Source: Tranzscheliella williamsii (Eukaryota > Basidiomycota > Ustilaginomycetes > Ustilaginales > Ustilaginaceae). From it: 64,000 nt of DNA. The stretch lies in contig JALBYF010000058.1 in the NCBI GenBank assembly GCA_023212725.1, forward strand, positions 53,673-117,672. The letters are read 5' to 3'. A program made the translations under genes and the position numbers. A model generated the notes under the pieces. It was not told the origin of the DNA. It saw nothing but the letters and a program-made list of their open reading frames with translations, and did no database searches. Below, in pieces: positions 22,692 to 33,163 of this stretch. Each line of letters opens with the position of its first letter. Positions within the stretch are counted from its first letter, which is position 1.

Positions 22692-24954
22692 ATGTGGGAC
22701 GAAAGTGGTGGCGCGTCTGCGGGTATCTCCCACTCCGTTGAAGGTCATCCAGCATCACAGCCTCTCTGCCCTTGGTCATCAGCAATGAAAGGGTTGGATG
22801 ACCAAGCCGGCTATGAAGCGCCGGAGGTTCAACCAAACTTTCGCAACGCATCCATCAACAGCAGTGCACCGACTCTACCGGGTCCTAGCCCTGTCATCCT
22901 GTCGCACGTACCCAAACCAGCGCAGCCTCGAATGTATGACCTTGCGCCGTCTCCAAGCCATGCGGAAGAAGCTTACAGATTGCCAGATGTCATCGCCAGT
23001 AGTTCTCGGCAGCCAGTACATGCCGCCCTAAACCACTCTCCTGCGCCAAATAGCCATGGCTACACGTCAACTAGGTTGACTTCCCACGAAAGTGTTAATC
23101 CCGCTGAACTATTCGGCACAAAGACAGACCCATCCATGACAGGAACGGCTCAAGTCCCTACTTCTGTGTGGCCATCTGCAGACACTTCTGTGGGTAGCAA
23201 AGGCTTCGATGCTACAACGCACTGGGCATAGGATGTCTCATCGTGCGATGAAGATGCTGAAGGCGAGCTCGACGAGTCATACCAAGCTTCACATTCGTTC
23301 TGGAGCGGAAACGTAGGCGACACAACTCGCTCAAGCTATGAAGGTGACATACGGGGTAACATCGAAAGACCGGTGCCTCTTTTGAGCAGAGATGGTAGGT
23401 GGGAGGGAAGTCAGCCGCCACTTCTGCCTCGTTCTTCTTCTCCTCCGGCGATAGCAACTGCAGCTATGACGAAGGGAAACACTGAGACAACACAGGATGG
23501 GCTGAGCCAAATTAACCGCCATGAGCGGAGTCAAGCTATTCTAAATGAGCCAAAGCAGAAAAACAAGGATCGTCGAGGTAGTGGAAGGCTTCGCTCCAGG
23601 CCACGTTCTTCGTTAGTGGGCGAAGCGGTCGCCAACCTGCCAGACTCAAGCGCACAGTCCGAGAGCACATCTCACGCACCTAGATCGGTTGCACTTTATT
23701 CGACCCGAGCACCGCGGTCGACAAACACCTCAGTACTCGGCAGCGGGTCTCTTTACCACTGTTCTGAAGGTGGAGCAAGCTCAACAAGAAAGGTGAAACA
23801 AGAGAGTCCGAAAGGCCAGCAAGTCAAGCCTTCCTCGACTGTCAACAAAGCCGTAGGTGTTTTGCCGAAAGGGAAGCACTCTGATCAGCAGTGCATGCTA
23901 GCAGCGAAGCCTGAAGTGTCCAGTGGCGGTGGTCTGCCTAACGACAACTTGCAAACATCTGAAGGACTAGCATCACCGAAGTTGGCCAATCCACCACAGG
24001 ACAATGCGCAAGACAAGGGGATACGAGAATGTCCGACCAGTTTCGAGATTCACCCGACATTTCCTTCATTTTACCAGCGTTATTATGTCCCTTCCACCGT
24101 CAGTCCCGAGGTGCTGGGCTTGATCCTTCAAGGGCTTGACTACAACGAGTAGGTTCTGAGCCACTAGGCACAATCAAAGATGTTTATGGACTCGTTGATA
24201 AAGGCTATCTCTGCAAACCTCTCCCTGTCCAGATGCAGCTCCGAATTCAAAGACAGTGTAGAGAGAGCTCGCAGCAGGCATGGTGTGTTCAACAAGCCAC
24301 GCTCTTTGCTGATCTCTACACCCCGCGCTCCGTGGCCGGAGGCGGGCCTGACAAAATTGGCATGTGTCCTGTCTGGTAAGTCAAACCAATCACAGTTCTT
24401 TCGAAAGCGCAGCAAGGATAAGCATCACTCAGCCGCCTCCTTCCCTGAGGTATTTGCGCTTACAGCTTCGAAGAAGGAACGGTTGCCTTCTTCAAGATAA
24501 AGTACTCGGGTATGCATTTGCCTCCATGTAGCTAGCTGACCAGTACTGTTACTGATACGCCCCGCCGCCTTTTCCTACCGCAGCTTATAATTATCACCTA
24601 CAATATGCTCATGGAATCTCGGCCGACACGGGGTTGCCCTTCACACCTCCTGTTCGCTTTCAAACGAAGAAGCGAACACATGCTAGAGCGAGCCGGAAAG
24701 AGCATAACGAGGTCATACAGGGCTTATGCCATGTCTGCAAAAAGTATGTCGACGTTCAGGGTCCGAAGGCAATCGACATCAAGGTGCCTGAGATATATTG
24801 GTGGAAGCATGCCAAATCGTGCCACCGTTCCTCGCGGCCACCTGAAGGTACTGGCGGATACTTTGTCGAAAACGAATGGTATAGTCGTATCTGTGACCTA
24901 CTGGAAGTTCTCGGCGGCTTCAAGGCAGAAATCGACAAGCTGCGTGCGGATTAA
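22692..24954 (+). CDS. Transcription regulator with Rua1-type C-terminal zinc domain; frame interrupted twice
   Basis: Starts at ATG 22692 (MWDESGG). The first 1.4 kb is Ser/Pro-rich and disordered. Two introns near the end are well supported: 24376-24465 (GTAAGT...TTACAG) and 24510-24583 (GTATGC...CCGCAG). Together they rebuild DLYTPRSVAGGGPDKIGM, CPVCFEEGTVAFFKIKYSA, YNYHLQYAHGISADTG, LPFTPPVRF, GLCHVCKKYVDV and EIYWWKHAKSCH. This is the paired Cys2-His2-like domain of the Rua1 C-terminal family. Rua1 activates the ustilagic acid glycolipid cluster in Ustilago maydis; no biosynthetic genes lie beside this one, so its targets are unknown. Upstream the frame meets TAG at 23229-23231 and must shift by one between 24138 and 24152. 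Both could be weak-donor introns (candidates 23166-23231 and 24079-24152, both phase-compatible) or real lesions. Confidence 0.7.
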
Positions 24955-25364
24955 GATCCCGGTACATAAATTTCTGTACATCATGTGCAAAAGATCGTCG
25001 CCAGGCGTCGGCAAGGCAGAGACGCGGAAGCTGCCCGACGAACAGACACAGATCCTTTCTGAGCTCCGCCCGCTCTGTATCGTCCGACCGTCCGAAATTC
25101 TGATCAGTGCCTACGTTCTAAACATCTGTAATGGTAATGTGACGGTCGTCCACCTCCTCGACCTATGGCATCCCAGTTCATGTGCCGTGCCCTTGACTCG
25201 CCCATGAGAGACGGATCTATGCCATTGTCTCCGCAGACATGAAGCGGGGGTAGCGTCGGTAAGGAAATGCATATGACGCGGGCCTTGGAGGGTGACAGGA
25301 GACATACATTGCGTGACGGGGCAGAAAGAGGACGCTGTGGAGGCGAGGTGGGGCGGCGAAGCGG
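24955..25364. other. Gap between convergent genes
   Basis: About 410 bases between the Rua1-type gene and the membrane-protein gene; presumably both 3' UTRs. Nothing else recognised. Confidence 0.5.
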
Positions 25365-27392
25365 CTAGCGGGAGGCGCCACGCCAGGGCGCACTGCGGAC
25401 GGCGTTGTACATGGCGTGCGGGCCGAGGGAGTGGTAGTCGTGGTACCAGGTGGCGAGCCTGCCGCGGAGGGCGGCAAAGGCGACAAGGGCGAGGACGACG
25501 AGGAGGTAGAGCGTGATGATGGACTGGTCCTTGTAGCTGTCGCGCTCGAAGCACTTGGCCCAGACATCGCCCTCGAGCCCGGTGCCGACGTCGTGGTCGG
25601 TGTGCTCCAGCTTGGCATTCTTGCAGATCTCCAGGCCCTGGTCCAGACAAAACTGCCGCGAGCACGTGCTGCACGGCTTGGCCGGATCCACCGGCGAATA
25701 CAGCGGCACCAGCGTCGAGTTGGTCTGGAAACACGTGCATTTGCACAGATGGAGGCGCCGGCTATTCTGGCGCGATACGATTGGCCCGTCAGCCGCCGCT
25801 CGAGCCAGCAAAGACGGAACAGCGAGGTCCTGGTTCGGGTTGAGACCGACGGCTGAGGCGGACGAAGGCAGAGCAATGGACATGAAAAACATAAAAAGCG
25901 ACAGCATCGTGATCATGCTCGACAAGAGTGTGGCTTTTCGTGGACTGCTAGATCTTGAGCTACGCTCGCGCGCTGGAGATGATGGCCGGCTCCCTTCGGA
26001 CGCTTGCTGCGACGACGAAGGACGGGAGACGATCGGGATAGAGTCGTCTTCCGTGTCGCTTTCGTCTTTCGATGAGGACTTCTCACGAGAAAGCAAATCC
26101 ATGTAACGGTATCCAAGCTGCTGTTCAAGAGCTTCGGCTGACTCGGATGCATCTTTCGTCTTGCTGCCCAAGCCGCTTGAGGGAGTCGCCTGAGTCCCTG
26201 GAGCGGTGTCACCCTTCGCGCTGTTCGACGTTGATGTGGGCGTCGTTCGGTGTTCTCGCACTCGATCGAACTCTTTGAAGAAGCCGTGCAATAGTGACTG
26301 CCGCTGTGGCTCAGCCGGGGAGGGTACAGACAGGAAAGGTGCATCCGGAGAAGTCGAGGGATCGATATCTAAATCACTATTCGCTGCTGACACGGATGCA
26401 GGAACGGTTGTGCTGGAGCCTTCTGGGTTCGGGGTTCCTACCGACAAAGGTGTCGCGATACCAGTCTGTGCGGATTGGGGCGGCTGCTCGGTCGACGAAT
26501 ATTGGCGCTGTGTGTTGTAGTTAGCCGGCGTGGTGTTGGCAGTGGCGGGAGTCAGGAGGGAGATCAATCCGGTTACCATCGGCAAGAGATCTGTGGGGAG
26601 CCTCGACGCCAGTAGCGAAGCGGCTACGCTCTGTGGTGTAGAGTCCGGACCATATGGCCACAATGTGGGCGGACAAGGTGTTACGGGTGCATTGCGGCAC
26701 ATGTCTGCCTCTGCTGCGTCATGCTCAGAAAGGGGGGACGCTTCTCGTTGAGTTCTATAGCCGCGTAAGCTTTGCGCTATGTCTTCAAGTGTCTGATGCA
26801 ATTTGGGTATGTCGAGGGAATCGATAAGTGCCCGCATGCAAGAATCACCGTCCTGCGAACGGGAGCTTGCAGAAGATATAGATGTGGACGCTGCCGGACG
26901 CGGTCCTGAGGTGCTTGCAACATGGTCTGTGATCCGGGAGCTGTCCCGCTTCAAGGACGAGCTCGGTGCGACCACTGAAGGTGCAGGGCGGAGCAGCACA
27001 TCGAAACACGTACGTCGACAGAGCACGGATTGAGACGTACGGTCGTAGCTCTCGTCTTCGATTTTTCTCCAGCCTGGCAGAGTCACCTGCTCTCGCCACA
27101 ACTCAAAGTCATGCTCGCCAGTAATTAGGGTCCTGTCATCTCCAAATGGCGCCAAGATACCATAGATCCTGTCTTCAGGCACGCCCCAGCAACGGGCAAC
27201 TTGCTGCTTGAGCGGCAAAACAGCTTTCGAGAAGTTACATGTTCGAGCCTTTATATATGTGAACTTGCTCACGCTGCCTCCGATCGGGAGAGATATGGAG
27301 GGAGAAAGTTCAGCAAAGTTAGATATACGGAGTAGAACGGGTATATCAATCAGCCCGTTCTGGCTCCAGCCTGCCCACTCCGGTTCCAGCAT
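25365..27392 (-). CDS. Two-helix membrane protein with cysteine-rich loop, unknown function
   Basis: Single exon, 675 residues, start ATG at 27392 (MLEPEW). The first ~130 residues look folded (KFTYIKARTCNFSKAVLPLK, WGVPEDRIYGILAPFGDD). A long Ser/Thr/Pro-rich stretch follows. About residues 491-510 form one membrane helix (MITMLSLFMFFMSIALP), then comes a loop with many cysteines (LCKCTCFQTNSTLVPLYSP, CSTCSRQFCLDQGLEIC, KCFERDSYKDQ), a second helix at about 622-642 (ITLYLLVVLALVAFAAL) and a short tail. The loop layout, with an N-glycosylation site NST and a GDV.A.CFERDS.KD motif just before the last helix, resembles an uncharacterised fungal membrane family I have seen without a name. The loop is probably luminal or extracellular with disulfides. 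Whether the N-terminal part belongs to the same transcript is not certain, though no stop separates them. Confidence 0.75.
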   Translation of the reverse strand: MLEPEWAGWSQNGLIDIPVLLRISNFAELSPSISLPIGGSVSKFTYIKARTCNFSKAVLPLKQQVARCWGVPEDRIYGILAPFGDDRTLITGEHDFELWREQVTLPGWRKIEDESYDRTSQSVLCRRTCFDVLLRPAPSVVAPSSSLKRDSSRITDHVASTSGPRPAASTSISSASSRSQDGDSCMRALIDSLDIPKLHQTLEDIAQSLRGYRTQREASPLSEHDAAEADMCRNAPVTPCPPTLWPYGPDSTPQSVAASLLASRLPTDLLPMVTGLISLLTPATANTTPANYNTQRQYSSTEQPPQSAQTGIATPLSVGTPNPEGSSTTVPASVSAANSDLDIDPSTSPDAPFLSVPSPAEPQRQSLLHGFFKEFDRVREHRTTPTSTSNSAKGDTAPGTQATPSSGLGSKTKDASESAEALEQQLGYRYMDLLSREKSSSKDESDTEDDSIPIVSRPSSSQQASEGSRPSSPARERSSRSSSPRKATLLSSMITMLSLFMFFMSIALPSSASAVGLNPNQDLAVPSLLARAAADGPIVSRQNSRRLHLCKCTCFQTNSTLVPLYSPVDPAKPCSTCSRQFCLDQGLEICKNAKLEHTDHDVGTGLEGDVWAKCFERDSYKDQSIITLYLLVVLALVAFAALRGRLATWYHDYHSLGPHAMYNAVRSAPWRGASR

Positions 27393-27835
27393 AGCGAGAA
27401 GTGGATGAACCCGCTGGCTAGGAGGAATGATGGAGGTGGCGAACGGGTTCGTGACTTGCAGGTCAAGATAAGGGTTTTGATGGACGGCTTGAATAGATAG
27501 GATCTAACATGACAAGTAGCTTATCCAAATGGCCTGTGCGTTGTGCCAGATTCATCGATTGTAATTCAACGGAAGTTGGTTCTAGGGTGTCAGGCTTGCG
27601 TGACGTTGAAATCCATCGGAGCGCAGGTGCAGCGAAACAGAAGTCGTGGGTTCAGTTTGTGCTATAACTTAGTGATAGCCAGACTGGCACGGGCTGGCGC
27701 ATTTCCGACGTAGTCGCATTCAACTACATATCGGTCTGCAGATTCTTGCTCATTGCAAGCTATCAACGCCCAGCTTTCCTCTTCACCATCAACCTACATT
27801 CGCGATCTAGTAGTTACATTGTGGATTTGCTCAAG
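27393..27835. other. Shared promoter between divergent genes
   Basis: 440 bases between the membrane-protein gene and the BAR-protein gene. No other feature seen. Confidence 0.5.
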
Positions 27836-29059
27836 ATGGATCAGTGGAAGAACTTCACCACCAATGTGGGGCCTCAGTTCCAGAAGATTGGCAAGACCTT
27901 CGGCAACCTCAACCAGCAGGCCCGAGAACGTTTCGGCGCGGTCGACCAGGACGATATCACCGAGCTTCCTCAGGAATACAAAGACCTCGAACGCAGGGTC
28001 GACGCCCTTAAGAGTGCCCATACCGGCCTCATCAGAGTCGCCAAGGTTTACGAGACGGAGAGCTATGACTACCCTGTAGGTGTCTCCTCTCACTGGCTTA
28101 ACTGATGCTGAGAAACAACCCGACGTATGCTAACACTTACAAATCTTTCTCGTCGGGTATTTCTCTCTTCGCTTGGATCCGTCGGTTTGCCGCTGCTTGA
28201 CATACAGACCCAGCTTCAGGAGAGCATCACCCAGCTCTCGGCGTCCGTTGGCCACAGTGTGACTTCCTGGGCCGCTAGCGCCACGCGAGGGACCAACCTG
28301 CCCAAGGTGTCCCCCACTGCGCGACCTCAGAAGGTCAACAAGACACTTCACCACGCCTTGTCTCGAGCTGCTGCTACTGGCGCACTTTCGCTCGGTGCGG
28401 ATGCGTCCAACCTTTCCGGCTTGCCCCACCTCGACACTGCCCAGGCTCCTGGTGCAGCTTCAACCAACGACGAAAGCAAGCTCGGAGAAGCCCTTCAGAA
28501 GTTTGCCATCGCCGAGGATAGGCTCGGTAACGCAAGACTGACGCAGGACGACCAGATCACCCAAGGGTTCAACGTCCCCTTCGGCTCCTTCGGTGCCCAG
28601 ATTCAGCTTGCCATGAAAGCCCGACAGAGCGTTACCGATGCCCGACTCCACTTGGATAGCTGGAAGCAGTCGCTGAAATCGGCCGAAAATTCGGGTGCCA
28701 CCGCCAAGCTCGACCAGATCAGGAACGAAGTTGAACAGGCCGAAGACAAACTGGTGGCAGCCACCGAAGAGGCCATCAGCCTTATGAAGCAAGTCCTCGA
28801 GAACCCTGAGCCCATCAAAAGCTTGAGTGCCTTCATCAAAGCGTATGTAACTAGCATCCTTTTTAGCAGCCTCGCGCTCAACTTCCAGCTTCACTATGCA
28901 TCGGTTCTGACCAACTGACCCTTCTTCTGCCCCGCTCTTCGAATCTACAGTCAAGCTGAGTATCACGCCGCTGCTGCAGAGTTGCTTACCTCGGTCCAGC
29001 AGGAGCTTGCCCAATTGGCTACATCTGTCGAAAGCGACTACCGAATGTCCCGCGGTTAA
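27836..29059 (+). CDS. GVP36: BAR-domain membrane-curvature protein, GVP36-like
   Basis: Three exons: 27836-28075, 28208-28842 and 28951-29059; 327 residues, almost the same length as yeast Gvp36. Introns are 132 and 108 nt with donors GTAGGT and GTATGT and acceptors ATACAG and CTACAG; the phases (0 and 2) agree. The chain starts MDQWKNFTTNVGPQFQKIG and is helical and charged throughout, as in BAR domains: ELPQEYKDLERRVDALKSAH, RLTQDDQITQGFNVPFG, ARLHLDSWKQSLKSAEN, IRNEVEQAEDKLVAATEEAI and, in the last exon, EYHAAAAELLTSVQQELAQL. The family forms curved dimers on Golgi, vesicle or endosomal membranes and is involved in trafficking and vacuole shape. The in-frame extension upstream of 27836 has no ATG support. 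Confidence 0.9.
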
Positions 29060-29241
29060 AACAATGCCATACTGCTCAAGGACGCCTTCTAGACGACAGA
29101 ACGCTAGTCCAGTGGACTCGAAATATACCTGTCCGGAACATATGTCTGACCGCAAGATTTTCATTCGACGTAGCTGCGAGGTGTGAGATCTGATACAGTA
29201 AGACTCCCGGGCGAGTCGGGAGAATTGCAGCTACAGCCTCG

Positions 29242-30806
29242 TCAGGCGATAGCGAGGCCTTGCTCTCGCCATGCCTCCTCTACGACGCTGCGGAGCCGCT
29301 GGAACGCGGTCTCGACCTGATCGAGGGGAACCAGGCTGAAGCTCGTGCGGACGTACGCGCTGGTCCGCTTGGGGCCGGGGGGTAGGAAAGCGACGCCGGG
29401 GAGGGCGAGGACGCCGGCGGCTTTGGCTTTCTGGCTGATAAGTTCGAACGAGTCGCCGTCGCGGCCGTCAGGGTGGGGGGGAAGGTGGAGCTTGATCCAT
29501 AGGAACATGCCTGCGGTGGGGCGGACCCATTCGGCGACGCAGGGGGCGGCGGCGAGGATGGTAGTTGCAGCGCGTTCGAACTGCTCCAGCCGGGCCTGGG
29601 ACGTTGGTGTGCAGACAAGGAAGCAAGTGTGAGCGGTAAAAGGCGCATGTAGAGCACTCCCGGGAGCGACGTACCTGATAGAACCTGGCCACGTTGTCGG
29701 CGTGGCGAAGGAAGCCGGGGATGCCCCAGCGGTGGACGAGCGCGTAGACGATCGCCTGGCTGGTGCCGGACGTCTGCAGGTTGCGGTTGCTGGTGTCCAT
29801 GTCGACTGCGTCGAGCAGCGCGGGCGGGCCCGTGGCGAAGCCCAGCCGCAGGCCGGCGCTGAGGATCTTGCTGAAGCTGTCGAAGCGCAGCACTCGCCCC
29901 ACGCCCCACGTCTCGCTGCCCTCGTCCTCCAGCGAGAAGTAGCTCCTGCCCCGCGTCCGCGTCACGGGGTCCGGGTTGCCGGCCAAGCCGTCGAAGCTGA
30001 GAAAGTAGTACGGGTCGTCCTCCAGCAGCAGCAGGCCGTGTTTGCGGACAAGGGCAAGTACCGCGCGCTTCCGGTCGTCCGATGCGCTGGTGCCAGACGG
30101 GTTGGCGCCCGTGGGTGTTGTGTAGAGGAACTTGGGGAACGGAGCGCCCTGTGTGGCGGCCGCGGTGGTCCAGCTGGAGAGGAGCTCGTCGAGGTAGGCC
30201 GGCTCGACGCCCTCGGCGTCCGTCTTTGCCTCGAAGATGTTGGCCTTGTTCGAGACCAGACTGGGCAGGATGCCTCTGCCGGGATAGCGCGCGGCGACGA
30301 ATCCGGAAGGTGGGTAGGCAGAGCGCAGAGTGGCGTGGGGGAGCGGGTGGGACTTACGAGTAGGCGGGCGATTCGACAAGCACGGCGTCGCCCGGGTTGA
30401 TGAGCGCCTCGAACGTCTTTGTCAGCAGGTCCTGGCTTCCGCTGCCGAACGAGCATCGCCAGGCGCCGCGCTGCGTTGCACGCGCGCGGCTGTGGACGGT
30501 GGCCTGAAACTCCTCGATCCAGTCGACGAGCTTCGGGATGCCGCTCGTGGCCGAGTACTGCAGCGCAACGTCCAGATCGGCCCCCTCGATCGGGATCGTC
30601 TCGACCGCGCCATCCGCACCCGCAGGCTTCAGCTCCAGCAGGATGCGCTGCAGCGGAAACGTCGTCGCGTTGGGCTTGCCCGACAGCAGCGAGACCATCC
30701 CCGGGATCGCCTCGGCCGGGTACAACGACCGGATCGCCGACGGCATCCGGCTCCGCGCCTTCTCGGACAGCAGCGACGCATAGTCGAGTGACTTTGCCGT
30801 AGACAT
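29242..30806 (-). CDS. Class I/II PLP aminotransferase, aromatic/2-aminoadipate (ARO8-like) type
   Basis: Three exons: 30806-30358, 30275-29675 and 29595-29242; 467 residues. Introns are 82 and 79 nt with donors GTAAGT and GTACGT; the joins give ESPAYSGILPSLVSNKAN and HADNVARFYQARLEQFER, both as expected for the family. Fold-type I landmarks are present: substrate-side LLSGKPNATTFPLQ, FGSGSQDLLTKTFEALINPG, TTPTGANPSGTS, EDDPYYFL and the PLP-lysine site RFDSFSKILSAGLRLGF (Lys about residue 286). The family transfers amino groups among aromatic amino acids, 2-aminoadipate, kynurenine and 2-oxoglutarate, so roles in Tyr/Phe synthesis, lysine synthesis or Trp breakdown are all possible. No strong targeting peptide is seen, so a cytosolic place is likely. 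It lies on the same strand as the ornithine carbamoyltransferase gene. Confidence 0.92.
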
Positions 30807-31195
30807 CTTGACACAGGAAGGCCCGAGACAAAAACAGACTGGCTGGGCGCGTTGCAGGAATGCAAGTCTACAAAGGTAATGGTGGATGTCGGTCTCGAGG
30901 AGTGCGGTAAACGGCGCCCAGCTAGGCGAAGCTACATAACCGGGCTGATTGCCGACGCGCTCACCTTCTCACTCACACTCGGGATCCGCCCCTGAATCTC
31001 GACAAAGCTCTGCCGATACCGTGGAAAACACCGACAGCAAACTGCCATATGCCATTCACGTCGCCAACGAACCGCTAGTGTGACAACTGCCGCACAGGCG
31101 TAGATTCCTTTGCAAGGTCTGCGAGCTAGGTCACGTGTCAGGGGAATGTGATTGTGATAGTAATGGTCATTGACGGTGCTAGCATGGTCGGAAGT
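30807..31195. other. Gap between two minus-strand genes
   Basis: About 390 bases: promoter of the aminotransferase and 3' region of the ornithine carbamoyltransferase gene. No other feature seen. Confidence 0.5.
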
Positions 31196-32454
31196 TCACA
31201 GCTGCCAACGGCCGTACATCCGGTCGAAGAGGCTCATGGTGGTCCACTTGCGGTTCTCGGCCTCGGGGAAGACAAGGGAGCGGTCCGAGTAGAAGACGTG
31301 GTCGTCGACCTCGTCGGGCTTGCGCGGGAGGCAGTGCATGAATTTCCAGTCGGGCTTGGCGCCGCCTTTGGTGGCCATCTGTTCGGTGACCTGGAAGCCG
31401 TTGAAGTCGCGCAGACGCTGGTCCTTCTGTGCCTCGTCGCCCATGCTGATCCATGTGTCGGTGACGATGATGTCCGCGTCCTTGACCGCCTCGAGCGGGT
31501 CGTGGCTCCACGTTACGCTCCCGAGCGCCACGGGTGAGCGGCCCGACTTGGCCAGCGCCGACAGCCCGTCCTGCATGGTGCCCCAGACAACGTCGTCGCG
31601 CGCATAAGCGGCGCCTCGGGGCGTGGCTACGCCCAGATGAATGCCAAGCCGCGGAAAGCTGACCAGCATATCGTTGAGGATGTTGTTGCTGTCACCCACC
31701 CATGCCACCTTCAGCCCGGCCAACGAGGCAAGCTTCGATGAGGTCGAGGAAGAGGCGGCGGTGGGATACACTTCCAGCATCGTCTGCAGATCTGCCAGGA
31801 TCTGGGTCGGGTGATACCTGGCTGACAGAGCATTGATTACCGGCACGGACGAGTGCTTGGCCAGAAGCTGGATAGCACATGAATGGTAGGCAGCGATAAG
31901 CACTCAGAAGCTAACAGGCAGGCGGACAATGGCAGGGGCTCCATACATACCTCAATGTCGTCGTGGCCGCCGACGCGGGCCATGATACCATCAACCATAG
32001 AGCTGACCACTTTGGCGGTGTCGTAAAGGCTCTCGTTGACGCCGAGCTGGATGTCGGAAGGGGCCAGGAACAACCCAGTGCCGCCAAGCGAGGCACAGCT
32101 GCTCTCGGAGGCGACGCGGGTCCGGGTGCTTCGCTTAGTGAACATAATGGCGATGGTCTTGTTCTTCAAGCTCTGGACGATCGGCGACTCGCTTTCGCCC
32201 AGCTGCTTGCGCACCGAAGCGGCGACCGACAGCGACGACGCTTTAAACGCTGTCTTAAACTCGATGGCAGACTGAAGCACCGATTCAATCTGCGCTGGAG
32301 AAAGATCTGCCAACGTCAGCAAATGCGGCGGCTGCGGCGAGGTCGAGCTCTGGCTGGATGAGAAGCGCTTGGCAGCCGCACCCGTCGTGCGCCTGGCAAC
32401 GTTGGCTGCCATCGACGATCCTATAAGGTTCTGGCTGAAACACCGGGCCGCCAT
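31196..32454 (-). CDS. ARG3: Ornithine carbamoyltransferase, mitochondrial
   Basis: Two exons, 32454-31951 and 31867-31196, with an 83-nt intron (donor GTATGT, acceptor ATCCAG) in phase 0; 391 residues. It joins carbamoyl phosphate to ornithine to make citrulline in arginine synthesis. The carbamoyl phosphate motif STRTR is at about residues 109-113 (FTKRSTRTRVASES), the second site RYHPTQILADLQT is just after the splice, the ornithine loop region includes VAWVGDSNNILNDML, and the cysteine motif is FMHCLPRKPDEV. The N-terminus (MAARCFSQNLIGSS, then many Arg/Ser/Ala) is a typical mitochondrial presequence. The ATG at 32454 is the first in the open frame; a second at Met15 is possible. The enzyme shares its substrate with the ATCase part of the pyrimidine gene in this same window. 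Confidence 0.96.
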
Positions 32455-33163
32455 GATCGCGTGCAAGTGTTGTCTTGTTCCGACTGTCAAGGCCGAAGCT
32501 GTTGTGGACTATGGAAAAGCGGAGTGGAGCGGTCCCCGCTGAAGTCTTCACCTTTTCAGAGCTATGCTCTTTGATAAGAAGCTGTCGAACCTTCCATCGA
32601 GTCACAACCGACTCACTCAACACTAACTATCTTCTGATATGGAATCTAACATATCCACTGTTTACACAAAACGTGTGGTTGCTTTCCCATACGTATGCAG
32701 GTGCTTCGTCTGGCGGTCGTTCAACCGTCACAGCGTATACACGTTGACAGTGAGAGCTGGTATTGGGACAAAGAATAGATCAACTATATATAGGAATGCT
32801 ATCTTACAGAAGTCGTTTAAGACTGGCGCCTTTGGTCGGGCCCCCAGACAAGCCGTGTTAGGATGGATCGCGAGGCGAATGCAGTATTAACGACAAAACA
32901 TGGAATGTGCAAGTACTAGAGCTGCAGAGAAGATCATCATTGGTGCCTGAACATGGTGCAATGGAATGCGGGATCGGCAGTCGTAGCAATAGGCAAGTGG
33001 CCTGAGAAAAGGGAACGGAAGGGGGATTATGGACAGCTAGCGGTAGGAGTAGATCATATGTAACAGATCAAAGGGGGTATCAATACAATGAAGAGGTCAG
33101 AATTGAAGGACTGAGGTAGACCCAGATGGCGCCCGCACCCCTTTCAGGCTTCCCGAGGGGTTT
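32455..33163. other. 700 bases between minus-strand genes
   Basis: Promoter of the ornithine carbamoyltransferase gene and 3' region of the SFP1-like gene. It is more AT-rich than the genes. No gene or repeat recognised. Confidence 0.5.

Noticed and set aside
22692..24954. Stop-codon reassignment to explain in-frame stops
   Set aside because: All other genes use the three normal stops at their ends and have none inside, including a 2292-residue enzyme.
22692..25364. A glycolipid or other secondary-metabolite cluster around the Rua1-type gene
   Set aside because: Neighbours are CMS1, a membrane protein and a BAR protein; no P450, acyltransferase, glycosyltransferase, polyketide or peptide synthetase is present.
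29702..30400. Long plus-strand frames opposite the aminotransferase
   Set aside because: High-GC antisense shadows; the minus strand gives a complete PLP enzyme with consistent splicing.
29242..32454. A functional amino-acid cluster of aminotransferase and ornithine carbamoyltransferase
   Set aside because: Two adjacent genes on one strand with separate promoters are not enough evidence; their pathways are only loosely linked.
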